Positions 1 through 7,809 of a stretch of DNA of 64,000 nucleotides are shown one piece after another. The notes below the pieces were generated by a model. The model was given only the letters and a program-made list of their open reading frames with translations, was not told the origin of the DNA and searched no databases. Every line of letters starts with the position of its first letter. The first letter of the stretch is position 1. Location: assembly GCA_039555135.1 (NCBI GenBank), contig CP114179.1:3906001-3970000 (forward strand), written 5' to 3'. The translations under genes and the position numbers were made by a program. Origin of the DNA: Phycisphaeraceae bacterium D3-23. Its GTDB lineage: Bacteria; Planctomycetota; Phycisphaerae; Phycisphaerales; Phycisphaeraceae.

Positions 1-563
1 AGCGCCGGCGCAACCGGCCGTTGTTTATGATCGACATGGCCGTGCCGCGCGACATCGACCCCGCGATCGGCGCGATGAACAACGTCTACCTCTACAACCT
101 CGACGACCTGCAGCAGGCGGTCGGCGTCACCACCGATGACCGCCACGCCCAGCGCGATCATTGCGAACGCATCCTCCACGACGCCTGCGCACGCTGCATG
201 GGCGAGATCCGCCACCGCGACTTGGGGGCACTGGTCAAGCAGCTCCGCACTCGACTGGAGCGGATCGCCGACGACGAACAGCAACGCACCCAGCGCAAGC
301 TTGCGGCCCAAGGCGTCGAGAACGAACGCCACGACGCCGTCATCAAAGAGCACAACCACCGGCTGATCAGCAAGATCCTCCACCTCCCCCTGTCGCAGCT
401 CGACCGCACCGACCCCGACGCGCCGCTGGGCTTCTACGCCGCGGCGCTTCGCCGTTTGTTTGATCTGGAGGACGAGCCGACGCTGCCGGATGCCCCGAGC
501 AATGAGCGTCCTGCGTCGACGCCCGAAGACGGCTCTACCCCGGCGCGTGAGGAAAGCACATGA
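1..563 (+). CDS. hemA: Glutamyl-tRNA reductase, C-terminal part (5' cut by window edge)
   Basis: The reading frame is open from base 3, so the gene begins before the window. The visible part starts RRRNRPLFMIDMAVPRDIDP, which matches the end of the NADPH-binding domain of glutamyl-tRNA reductase (known pattern: LID.AVPRDIDP followed by N.YLYN.DDLQ). The rest is the helical dimerisation tail. The enzyme reduces glutamyl-tRNA to glutamate-1-semialdehyde, the first committed step of tetrapyrrole synthesis by the C5 route, in the cytoplasm. The last 30 residues are acidic and poorly conserved. The stop codon overlaps the ATG of the next gene (ATGA), which suggests translational coupling, although the two functions look unrelated. 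Identification is firm; the full length cannot be judged. Confidence 0.9.
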   Translation, partial: RRRNRPLFMIDMAVPRDIDPAIGAMNNVYLYNLDDLQQAVGVTTDDRHAQRDHCERILHDACARCMGEIRHRDLGALVKQLRTRLERIADDEQQRTQRKLAAQGVENERHDAVIKEHNHRLISKILHLPLSQLDRTDPDAPLGFYAAALRRLFDLEDEPTLPDAPSNERPASTPEDGSTPAREEST

Positions 564-1492
564 AGGCTTGGCTCGCCCTGTTTCTGACGATGCTTCTTTC
601 CGATGCGCCCGACATCGAGGCGCAAGCCTCTCCGGCCGCGCCGCCGGTCGTCGCGGGTTACGCGCCCCATGGCCGGGGCGATTGGTCGGTTGACGAGACG
701 CTCCCGTTGACCGACATCCTCTACTTTTCCGTCGAGCCGACACCCGATGGCGGCGTGGATACACGCTACCTGTCCGATCAGGTCGGCGAAGAGATCGCCC
801 GGCTGCACACGGCCTATGCCGAGGGCGGCGGCGTCCGTATCTTGCTCTGTGTCGGGGGCTGGGGGCGGTCGGAGCACTTCGCGGCCGTGACCGCCGACGA
901 TACACTTCGAGCGCGTTTGGTTGCGGAGCTTGCCGCGCTGTGCGAGACGTATGGTTTCGACGGTATCGATTTCGACTGGGAGCACCCGCAAAACGCAGAA
1001 CAACTCGCCGACTATACCCGGCTGCTCGTCGAGTCGGCCGCGGCGCTCCACCCCGACGGCCGGATGGTGACAGTCGCGCAGGCCGGCTGGCAGGACCTCG
1101 GGCTGGACGCCTACGACGCGCTCGGCCGTGTCCACCTGATGTCATACGACCACGACTTCCCGCAGGCGACGTTTGAGGAATCAACCGCCGAGGTTGAGCG
1201 GCTGATCGCGTGGGGCTGCCCGCCCGAGAAGATCGCGCTGGGGCTCCCGTTCTACGGCCGAAACGAAGCGCGCGACGCTATGCCCTACCGCGCCCTGGTG
1301 GCGCGGTACGCGCCCGAGTCCGATGACGATCTGGTCGCCGGTTTTGCGTGCAACAGCCCGGCCACCGTCAGCGCTAAGACGCGCTACGCGCTGGAGCGGG
1401 GGCTCGCGGGTGTCATGGTCTGGCAGGTGTATCAGGACGCCGAGGGCGAGCGTTCTCTGCTCGGCGCGATTGCCGAGGCACTCGCTGAGTAG
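560..1492 (+). CDS. Glycoside hydrolase family 18 (chitinase-like) protein, secreted
   Basis: This 310-residue protein has a short hydrophobic N-terminus that looks like a signal peptide ending near residue 22. It then carries a GH18 TIM barrel. The SxGG-type strand appears as LLCVGGWG (residues 95-102) and the catalytic DxxDxDxE motif is intact as DGIDFDWE (134-141), with Glu141 as the expected acid. Later barrel strands include MSYD and LGLPFYGR, both typical of the family. GH18 enzymes cleave beta-1,4 N-acetylglucosamine polymers such as chitin; some members act on peptidoglycan or are lectins. No carbohydrate-binding module is present, so the substrate is uncertain. It overlaps hemA by 4 bases. 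Family assignment is firm, exact substrate is not. Confidence 0.88.
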   Translation: MKAWLALFLTMLLSDAPDIEAQASPAAPPVVAGYAPHGRGDWSVDETLPLTDILYFSVEPTPDGGVDTRYLSDQVGEEIARLHTAYAEGGGVRILLCVGGWGRSEHFAAVTADDTLRARLVAELAALCETYGFDGIDFDWEHPQNAEQLADYTRLLVESAAALHPDGRMVTVAQAGWQDLGLDAYDALGRVHLMSYDHDFPQATFEESTAEVERLIAWGCPPEKIALGLPFYGRNEARDAMPYRALVARYAPESDDDLVAGFACNSPATVSAKTRYALERGLAGVMVWQVYQDAEGERSLLGAIAEALAE

Positions 1493-1519
1493 GGGGCAAT
1501 CGGGTTTCCCAGTTCAACA

Positions 1520-1547
1520 CCGGCGGATTCTTCTTGCAATCCGCCGG
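1520..1547 (+). terminator. Hairpin after the GH18 gene, possible terminator
   Basis: CCGGCGGATT pairs perfectly with AATCCGCCGG across an 8-base loop, 27 bases after the GH18 stop codon. No clear T-run follows, so it may be an attenuator or another small palindrome. A second pair, GGGTTTCCC near 1502 and GGGAAACCC near 1595, encloses it. Confidence 0.35.
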
Positions 1548-1607
1548 ACGATTCACCATGATGGTGTTCCCGCCTGATCCTCCGGAACGCCAAAGGGAAA
1601 CCCAAAG

Positions 1608-2996
1608 ATGTTGCACAAGCTTTACCCGTGCCTGATGACGCTGTCCGTTTCGGCCGCGCTGTTCGCCTGCACCACAACCGCGCCGCCCGCCGCCGCGGGG
1701 CCGACGGATGACGAACTGGGTGACCTGGCCGAGCCGCTTCAGACGCGCGTGACGACGGAGTTTCTGGATACGCCGATGGATCGTGTCGTCGAGTATTTTC
1801 AGCGCGAGACGGGCGTGACGTTTGTGCTCGACCCGCGAGAGGATGTGTTCCTCGAAGATATCCCGGTTTCTTTGAAGCTAAACGACCAGAGTGTTTACGA
1901 TGCCTTGGAGCTTGTTGCGCTCGCGACCGATGTGGACTGGGTGATTCGCGGGCAGGTGGTGATGGTCTCCACCGATACGGAGATCATCCGCCAGCGCGTG
2001 GTCAGCGGGACGTACAATCTGCGCGGGCTGATGGTGCATGTGCCGAACTTTGATAACAGCCCCAACATGGACCTCGACGAAACGCTATCGAACACCAACA
2101 CCGGCGGAAGCGCTGGGGGCGGCGGCGGCGGAGGTGCCGGCGGGGGTGGTGGCGGCGCTTTGTTCGGCGATGATTCTGATGTGCGCAATGTTGGGTCGGC
2201 AGAGGATTTCTTGAAGTTCATCGTCGCACTGGTCAAAGATACGACGGGCACGCCGGAGCTTTGGTTGGATGGCGTGTTTGCGATCCGGTCTGTGCAGAGC
2301 ACGCTGATCGTCCGTGCGACTCCCGAGGTCCATGCCGAGGTCGAGTCGCTTCTGACGCAGCTTGACCGGTCGCTCTCGACAATGCTCGCCGTTGAGGCGC
2401 ACTATCTCGTGGTCCCGCGGACCGCGATTGATGAGCTTGAAGGCGACTACATCCTCAACAAGGCCGACTGCGACGCCTTCCTCGCGGGGCTCGACAACGG
2501 CAATGTACGCAGACTCGGTTCGATGCGTACCGTCTGCCACAACGGCCAGCGCATCTATACTTTCTCGGGGGAAAATACGGGTTTTATCAGTGACGCCGAG
2601 CCCATCCCCGATACGACGAGCGTCGATCCGACCGTCAGTGTCTCGCGCAGCGGTGTGTCCACGGACCTGACCCCCACGGTCGCGTTTGACGGTGAACATA
2701 TCGAGGTCGCGGTGCGGTCGGATATGGTGCATGCAAGCAAGATTGCAACGACGCCTGTACCCGTCGCGTCGTATGCCGAGGCGGGGGCCGAGGTTGAAAA
2801 TGCGGCTGTGGGCGAGGTTCAGGTCGGGCTTGTGACCCAGCAGCTCACGCGATTCCGGACGAACGTCCGGGTACACAACGGCGGCGGGGTGGTGCTGACT
2901 GCATCGACGAATGTCTTTGAAGGCATCGACGCCGACCAGTTCGAAGTGATCTTGCTTGTTCGCACGCACATCCTTGTGGATGACGAAGACGAGTAG
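1608..2996 (+). CDS. STN/secretin-like lipoprotein with a poly-glycine linker
   Basis: The 462-residue product starts with a lipoprotein signal peptide whose lipobox is SAALFAC, giving Cys21 as the predicted lipidated residue. Residues about 45-135 resemble the STN (secretin/TonB short N-terminal) fold: TTEFLDTPMDRVVEYFQRET, a predicted beta strand, then SLKLNDQSVYDALELVALAT. A glycine-rich linker follows at about 160-188. The C-terminal half ends in a secretin-like pattern of beta strands (GGGVVLTAST, then VILLVRTHIL) but is too short to be sure of a pore-forming secretin domain. The likely location is the outer membrane or periplasm. It stands alone, without other type II or type IV pilus genes nearby, so the partner system is unknown. 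Confidence 0.6.
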   Translation: MLHKLYPCLMTLSVSAALFACTTTAPPAAAGPTDDELGDLAEPLQTRVTTEFLDTPMDRVVEYFQRETGVTFVLDPREDVFLEDIPVSLKLNDQSVYDALELVALATDVDWVIRGQVVMVSTDTEIIRQRVVSGTYNLRGLMVHVPNFDNSPNMDLDETLSNTNTGGSAGGGGGGGAGGGGGGALFGDDSDVRNVGSAEDFLKFIVALVKDTTGTPELWLDGVFAIRSVQSTLIVRATPEVHAEVESLLTQLDRSLSTMLAVEAHYLVVPRTAIDELEGDYILNKADCDAFLAGLDNGNVRRLGSMRTVCHNGQRIYTFSGENTGFISDAEPIPDTTSVDPTVSVSRSGVSTDLTPTVAFDGEHIEVAVRSDMVHASKIATTPVPVASYAEAGAEVENAAVGEVQVGLVTQQLTRFRTNVRVHNGGGVVLTASTNVFEGIDADQFEVILLVRTHILVDDEDE

Positions 2997-3142
2997 AATG
3001 CGACTCACACTTTACAACGCGATCGTTCAATCGCCGCGTTGCGACGCAACGTTGGTGCGTTGTGCTTGACGCTCTATCGCGCGTAAGACAACCGTGAAAC
3101 CGGCACCGCGTAGCGATGCGGCGATTCCAACGCGCGCTTGCG

Positions 3143-3638
3143 TCAGCCCTCGGGCCTGCCCTGCTCGAACAGCGTCTTCGCCTCGGGCTTGCTCAGCAGG
3201 ATGATGGTGAAGATGCCCAGCGCCATGCCCAGCGGGAAGTTGATGCAGTGGATGCCCGCAACAATCATGCAGAACACGCGCCGGCGGTGGCGCATCAGGT
3301 CCCGCGCGGTCATCGCCGTGAGCAGCGTGAGTGTCCCCGTGAAGAGTAGTACGAACGCGCCCGGCGCCGACGATGATCCAGCCCACCATCGTCGGCGGCA
3401 TGGCGTTCGGGTCGGTCTGGGCATGCTGAACCAGCTCGGCCGGCGGGTTGGTGACGAGGTAGATGCCGGCCCCGGCGTAGATCAATCCGAACAGCACGCC
3501 GACCAGTTCAAGCCCGGCGTAGACCCAGGTCAGGATGCCCAATAGCCGGAGGTGCTCGGCGGCCTTCTGCTCAGGGTCGGGTGCCTGGAGGCGATGCGTT
3601 GGGTCGGGAGTCGTCGGGGGCGGGGCGTGCGACATCAC
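3143..3638 (-). pseudogene. Small multi-spanning membrane protein, frameshifted
   Basis: Two overlapping reading frames make one sensible protein. The N-terminal frame reads MMSHAPPPTTPDPTH and continues through two hydrophobic segments to MVGWIIVGAG. There the frame must move by one base to continue as AFVLLFTGTLTLLTAMTARD and on to LSKPEAKTLFEQGRPEG. Removing one G from the CCC run (plus strand) at 3360-3362 restores a product of about 165 residues with four predicted membrane helices. I do not recognise the family. Either the gene is genuinely broken or the base is a sequencing or assembly error in a GC-rich run; the good coding character on both sides argues for an error or a very recent mutation. 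Confidence 0.6.
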
Positions 3639-3681
3639 TACAGCATACCGCCGCTGGACCGCCCGGATTTGCGAGCCCGAA

Positions 3682-3705
3682 GCCCGCAGATTCCATCTGT
3701 GAGGG
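3682..3705. repeat. Short dispersed hairpin (CAGATTCCATCTGTG family)
   Basis: The sequence GAAGCCCGCAGATTCCATCT, followed by GTGAGGGC, forms an imperfect hairpin. A near-identical unit with a perfect stem lies at 56245-56267, so this is a dispersed intergenic element. It lies in the 293-base gap between the frameshifted membrane gene and rpsF, upstream of the proposed rpsF promoter. Confidence 0.5.
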
Positions 3706-3751
3706 CATGAAGGAGGTTGTCATCCACGGCCCCGATGCCGCCCGCCCGGCG

Positions 3752-3780
3752 TTGCCCGCCCACGCCACACCGGCTACACT
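3752..3780 (+). promoter_or_regulatory. Candidate promoter of rpsF-ssb-rplI
   Basis: TTGCCC and TACACT are separated by exactly 17 bases, a good sigma-70-like arrangement on the strand of rpsF. Transcription from here would give a leader of roughly 145 bases before the rpsF ATG. The leader contains a small hairpin, GGCTCC-GCTGT-GGAGCC. Many bacteria regulate rpsF through an S6:S18-binding leader, but I cannot demonstrate that structure here. Confidence 0.45.
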
Positions 3781-3931
3781 ACGCGGCTCGCCAACGCCGC
3801 CCGGCCGGGGCTCCGCTGTGGAGCCAACCGGACCCAGGCCCCACCGATCCGCGAGTCGGCGGGGGATACCGGGCGCAAGCACCCCACAGCCCACGACGCC
3901 AAACGCGCCGCACGGGCAGGAGACCCTCGCG

Positions 3932-4351
3932 ATGTCTGACACCGACAAGACCCACCTCTACGAAGGCCTGTTCCTGATCGACCAGGGCGCGCTCGCCAGC
4001 GACCCCGCCGGCGCCGCCCAGCACGTCCAGGACATGCTCGACCGCGCCGAAGCCACCACCCGCGTGATGCACAAGTGGGAGGAGCGCAAGCTCGCCTACC
4101 CCATCGCCGGCCAGAAGCGCGGCACGTTCTTCCTCGCCTACTTCGACGCCCGCCCGACCCAGATCGCCAACATCGAACGCGACTGCAACCTCTCCGAGCA
4201 GGTGCTCCGCGTGATGATGACCCGCTGCGACTTCATGGGTGACGAAGAGATCGCCCGTGCCCTCGCTGGCGAGCCGCTGCACAAGGAAGAAGAGCAGCCC
4301 GCCGAGGCCGGCGAGAACGCCGAAGCCAAGGCCGAGACCGCGGACGCCTGA
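3932..4351 (+). CDS. rpsF: 30S ribosomal protein bS6
   Basis: The ATG at 3932 follows a GCAGGAGA ribosome-binding site and gives 139 residues. The frame is open further upstream, but that extension is proline- and arginine-rich noise. The protein starts MSDTDKTHLYEGLFLID and has the S6 core (KWEERKLAYPIAGQKRGTFF, then YFDARPTQIANIERDCNLSE). bS6 binds bS18 in the platform of the small ribosomal subunit. The acidic, alanine-rich tail after about residue 110 is an extension seen in many bacterial S6 proteins. It is the first gene of a set with ssb and rplI. Confidence 0.95.
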   Translation: MSDTDKTHLYEGLFLIDQGALASDPAGAAQHVQDMLDRAEATTRVMHKWEERKLAYPIAGQKRGTFFLAYFDARPTQIANIERDCNLSEQVLRVMMTRCDFMGDEEIARALAGEPLHKEEEQPAEAGENAEAKAETADA

Positions 4352-4441
4352 TCGCCCAGCCCGCATCGATAGAACAATGATTGCTGTGCGACACACCTGT
4401 CGCGAACCGTACCCACACCTTCCAAAGAAAGGCACAGCACC

Positions 4442-4927
4442 ATGGCCGCCAACTACAACCGCGTCATCCTGATGGGCAACCTGACCCGTGACCCCGAGAT
4501 GCGCATGCTGCCCAGCAACATGCCCGTCGCGTCGTTCGGGCTGGCCGTCAACGACCGCTTCAAGAACAAGCAGACCGACCAGTGGGAAGAACGCCCCAAC
4601 TTCATCGACTGCGAGGCCTTTGGCCGCACGGCCGAGAACATCGGCAAGTTCTTCAGCAAGGGCAAGCCCATCTTCATCGAGGGAAAGCTCCGCTTCGACC
4701 AGTGGGAAGATAAGCAGTCGGGCCAGAAGCGCAGCAAGCTCAAGGTCGTCGTCGATACCTTCCAGTTCGTCGGCGGACGCGACGGCGGCGGGCAGCAGGG
4801 CGGCGGTGGCGGATACAACCAACAGAGCAGCCAAGGCAACTCCGGCGGCTGGGACAACAGCCCCGCTTCGGCACCGGCAGCCGCCGGCGGCCACGAGCCG
4901 GTCAATGAAGACGATATCCCGTTCTAA
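4442..4927 (+). CDS. ssb: Single-stranded DNA-binding protein
   Basis: The 161-residue protein begins MAANYNRVILMGNLTRDPEM, the standard SSB opening, followed by a complete OB fold to about residue 112. A glycine- and glutamine-rich linker then leads to the acidic tip ending DDIPF, the peptide that recruits repair and replication partners. SSB coats single-stranded DNA during replication, recombination and repair. It lies between rpsF and rplI, its classical place. AAAGAAAGG lies upstream of the ATG as the likely ribosome-binding site. Confidence 0.96.
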   Translation: MAANYNRVILMGNLTRDPEMRMLPSNMPVASFGLAVNDRFKNKQTDQWEERPNFIDCEAFGRTAENIGKFFSKGKPIFIEGKLRFDQWEDKQSGQKRSKLKVVVDTFQFVGGRDGGGQQGGGGGYNQQSSQGNSGGWDNSPASAPAAAGGHEPVNEDDIPF

Positions 4928-4933
4928 TCAACG

Positions 4934-5033
4934 GTAGGACAGGCATTCCTGCCTGTCATTCGGCGAAGCCGAAACAGATGCAACGTGATACACAGGCCTT
5001 CGGCCTGGCGACAGGCAGGAATGCCTGTCCTAC
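4934..5033. repeat. Palindromic element with perfect 24-base terminal inverted repeats
   Basis: GTAGGACAGGCATTCCTGCC followed by TGTC (4934-4957) returns as an exact reverse complement at 5010-5033. Each arm is itself nearly palindromic (GACAGGCA / TGCCTGTC). The interior holds two more small hairpins, TTCGGCGAAGCCGAA and AGGCCTTCGGCCT. The whole can fold into a cruciform-like structure. It codes for nothing and sits between ssb and rplI, where rpsR is commonly found. A shorter related hairpin is at 47171-47189. Confidence 0.85.
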
Positions 5034-5111
5034 GAATCGAACCCGCTGGTGTACCGCCGACCGCACGTCGCGGACGGGCCGACGCCTAACTTTCCAACAA
5101 AGGACAGCACC

Positions 5112-5681
5112 ATGAAGACCATCGAACTCCTCCTCCTCGACACCATCGAAAACCTCGGCATCATCGGCGACGTCGTCAAGGTCAAGCCCGGCTACGCACG
5201 CAACTACCTCCTGCCCCACGGCCTCGCGGACGTGCCCTCGGACGAAAAAATCCAGGAACTCGCCGCCCGCCGCAAGGAAGTCGAAGCCGAGCTCAAACAA
5301 CTCCGCACCGAGCAGGAGGCCATGATCGAGAAGCTCGAAGAGTTCGAGCTCACCCTCGAGCGCGCCTCCAACGAGCAGGGCGCCCTGTTCGGCGGCGTGA
5401 CGCAGCACGACATCGCCGAGGGGCTTCGGGCCGAGGGCTTCGCCATCGAAGACCGCCACGTCCGCATCGGCGAGCGCATCAACCGCCTCGACACATACAC
5501 GATCCCCGTGCAGGTTGCCAAGGACCTTAAGGCCGAGATCAAGCTCTGGGTCGTGAGCGATAAGCCGATCGAAGCCGAAGAAGAAAACGAAGACGACGGC
5601 GAGCAGGCCGAAGAACAGCCCGCCAAGCGCGAGCGGGAGTTCAACTCCCCCGTCAACGCCATCGACGGCGTCGACGAGTAA
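5112..5681 (+). CDS. rplI: 50S ribosomal protein bL9
   Basis: The ATG at 5112 gives 189 residues beginning MKTIELLLLDTIENLGIIGD and continuing VVKVKPGYARNYLLPHGLA, the hallmark N-terminal RNA-binding domain of L9. A long charged connecting helix (EIQELAARRKEVEAELKQLR region) and a C-terminal domain (GALFGGVTQHDIAEGL, IGERINRLDTYTIPVQ) follow. The C-terminus is extended by about 35 acidic residues beyond the usual 150. The protein binds 23S rRNA at the base of the L1 stalk. It ends close to a strong bidirectional hairpin. Confidence 0.95.
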   Translation: MKTIELLLLDTIENLGIIGDVVKVKPGYARNYLLPHGLADVPSDEKIQELAARRKEVEAELKQLRTEQEAMIEKLEEFELTLERASNEQGALFGGVTQHDIAEGLRAEGFAIEDRHVRIGERINRLDTYTIPVQVAKDLKAEIKLWVVSDKPIEAEEENEDDGEQAEEQPAKREREFNSPVNAIDGVDE

Positions 5682-5716
5682 GCCACGCTCCCAACAACTG
5701 CATCGAACCCACCAGG

Positions 5717-5738
5717 CGGGGCGGCTTCAGCCGCCCCG
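5717..5738. terminator. Bidirectional terminator between rplI and the methyltransferase gene
   Basis: CGGGGCGGC and GCCGCCCCG form a perfect 9-base stem with a TTCA loop, followed on the plus strand by TTCTTT. It can end transcription of rplI. The TGA stop codon of the leftward methyltransferase reading frame lies in the loop, so it may serve both directions. Confidence 0.7.
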
Positions 5739-6576
5739 TTCTTTGCGCGCACAAACCACTTCATACAAAACCGGCGTCCCCGGGATCAAGCGAAACCCCA
5801 CCCGGTCCTCGACCTCAAACCCCATCCCCACAAGCAGTGGCACGTAGTCATAGATCGGGTGCAGCGCACACATGCCAAGCCCCCACCCCGCGAGGTTCAC
5901 CGGCCGGTAGTACGCCGCACGCAGGATGCAGTTCCATTTCGCGCTTTTCGAGATTACTTGGTGTGTCTTGGCTCCCCCTCCCTGCTGGGAGGGAGGGGGC
6001 TGGGGGGAGGGTCGGGCGCTGCCTGCTGAGGTGCGATGGTGTCTAGAGTCTGACTGCCGACCCCCACCCCAGCCCGCGCCCTCCGAGGGGGAGGGAGCCG
6101 GAGTCGGCGTGCTCACTACGTGTTGCACCCGGTCGGCCTGCCGCAAAATCCGCGACCACCATCCGCCCGCCGGGCTTCACGTGCGACGCCGCCATCGCCA
6201 ACACACCGGGCATCGTCGCCACATCGAATACGTTGAAAAAGAAGTGACCGCAGACCCAATCGAACGCCCCTGGACCCTCCGCCGCACGCAGCGGCTGTTC
6301 GGCAATCGTCACCCGCTCCGCCCAGGGCGCAAGCCGCTTGTGCAGCCGACGCGCCATCGCTGCGCACGGCTCCACACACACCGCCTCCGCCCCCGCCGCG
6401 CATGCGAGCGCCACCTCCCGCCCCGTCCCGGCCCCGACATACAGCACCCGGTCCCCCGGCCGCAATCGCCCGACATGCCAGCGCTTCGCCCGCCCGATCG
6501 CCCCCAGCGAATACGCCGACGCCACCGCGTCGTAGCACCATGCAACGTGTTGGTAGTGGCTTGTTGGCGTGTGCAT
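5727..6576 (-). pseudogene. SAM-dependent methyltransferase interrupted by a repeat element
   Basis: The N-terminal part (from the ATG at 6576) reads MHTPTSHYQHVAWCYDAVAS, followed by a class I SAM-binding motif VLYVGAGTGRE and a motif-III-like GGRMVVADFA. The reading frame then runs into a repeat element and stops at 6043. The missing C-terminal portion (KSAKWNCILRAAYYRPVNLA to VVCARKERGG) is encoded on the far side of the element in another frame, ending at 5727. The gene was therefore an ordinary UbiE-like methyltransferase of about 240 residues, now broken by about 130 bases of inserted palindrome. A GTG start at 6609 is an alternative. Substrate is unknown. Confidence 0.75.
5970..6099. 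repeat. Palindromic element (GGCTCCCTCCCCCTC family) inside the methyltransferase gene
   Basis: The plus strand begins GGCTCCCCCTCCCTGCTGGG and ends CTCCGAGGGGGAGGGAGCC. The two arms, each about 45 bases and purine/pyrimidine biased, are imperfect reverse complements around a short unique centre (GCGATGGTGTCTAGAGTC region). It carries in-frame stop codons for the host gene and has no coding potential. Its position inside an otherwise continuous protein family shows that it was inserted there. Confidence 0.8.
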
Positions 6577-6695
6577 CCCGAAACGATACTCCCTCTTCGC
6601 CGGTGACACGGTGTTGTTTCGTGGTCGCCACGAACCGCGGCAAGACCGCTGCTAAGATACTCGGCAACCCGCCTGCCCCCGGACATTCTGGCCCC

Positions 6696-7805
6696 ATGCG
6701 TACTTTCACCTGTCTATGCAACGAGACCCTGTTCTTCGACAACACGCGCTGCGTGTCGTGCGAGCGCGAGGCCGGGTTCTGCCCGGCCTGCCAGCAGCTC
6801 GTCGCGCTGGTCGAGGTGGAGGAAGGGCAGTACCGCTGCGGCAACCCGGCGTGCTGCGCGACGCTGGTCAAGTGCGACAACTACCGCATCGAGCGCGTCT
6901 GCAACCGCTGCATCGTCCTACCCAACGCCGGCGGCTCGCTGTGCGACTGCTGCCGATTCAACGCGGTCATCCCGAACCTGAACGTCGGCGACAACCGCAG
7001 CAAGTGGCGCCGGATCGAGTCTGCCAAGCGTCGGCTGTTCTACCACCTCGACCTGCTGGGGCTCCCGCTCGGCGACGCGAAGGACGGGTTTGACCCGCCG
7101 CTGTCCTTCGACTTCAAGGAAGATACCGGGCCGATGTGGTCCTTCGATGACAACGGCAACAGCGAGATGCTCAACGCCCATGAGGTTGTGATGACCGGTC
7201 ACTTCAAAGGCAAGGTCACCATCAACCTCCGCGAAGCCGACCCCGTCGAGCGTGAACGGCTCCGCGTGCAGTTCGGCGAGCTCAACCGATCGCTGATCGG
7301 CCACTTCCGCCACGAGATCGGGCACTACTACTGGGAGCTGCTGGTTAAGGGGCAACGCGAAGACGGCTTCAAGGCCGTCTTCGGCGACCACAACACGCCG
7401 ACCTACGCCGAGTCGATGCAGGCGTACTACCAGCGGGGCCCGCACGCGAACTGGAGCAACTACTTCGCCAGCGCCTACGCCTCGATGCACCCCTGGGAGG
7501 ACTTCGCCGAGACGTTCACGGCCTACCTCGAGATGGTCGCCGCGCTGGACACCGCCCAGCACATGGGCATCGACCGGATGAACGAGCTCGACGCGGTCCC
7601 CTCGGACGACCTCGACGCGATGTGCCGGGTGTACGCGCGGGTGGGTATCGCGTTCAACGAGCTCAACCGCACCATGGGGCTGAAGGATGTGCTGACCCGG
7701 CCACTGACCCGGCCCGTGATCGAGAAGATGGCGTTTGTCCACAAGCTGATCGCGGAGGTGCGCGGCCCGGCGAGCCCCGCGCCGACCTCGTGCCCGACAA
7801 GCTGA
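6696..7805 (+). CDS. Zinc-ribbon protein with putative zinc metallopeptidase domain
   Basis: The ATG at 6696 gives a 369-residue protein. The first 90 residues hold many CxxC pairs (CLC, CVSC, CPAC, CGNPACC, CNRC, CDCC), consistent with zinc ribbons. The second part carries HEIGHYYWE (His206, His210), a zincin-type HExxH-like motif with Ile/Gly spacing, and downstream acidic residues around HPWEDFAETFTAYLE that could supply a third ligand. I assign it to the family with a zinc-ribbon plus putative zinc-binding metallopeptidase (Peptidase_Mx type); this is from memory of the pattern. It converges with the alpha-E gene, with only 4 bases between stops, and members of this family are often found beside ATP-grasp/alpha-E pairs. 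Confidence 0.75.
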   Translation: MRTFTCLCNETLFFDNTRCVSCEREAGFCPACQQLVALVEVEEGQYRCGNPACCATLVKCDNYRIERVCNRCIVLPNAGGSLCDCCRFNAVIPNLNVGDNRSKWRRIESAKRRLFYHLDLLGLPLGDAKDGFDPPLSFDFKEDTGPMWSFDDNGNSEMLNAHEVVMTGHFKGKVTINLREADPVERERLRVQFGELNRSLIGHFRHEIGHYYWELLVKGQREDGFKAVFGDHNTPTYAESMQAYYQRGPHANWSNYFASAYASMHPWEDFAETFTAYLEMVAALDTAQHMGIDRMNELDAVPSDDLDAMCRVYARVGIAFNELNRTMGLKDVLTRPLTRPVIEKMAFVHKLIAEVRGPASPAPTSCPTS

Positions 7806-7809
7806 CGGA

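Noticed and set aside
3779-4894. 371-codon minus-strand frame across rpsF and ssb
   Set aside because: Antisense to two clear ribosomal-operon genes.
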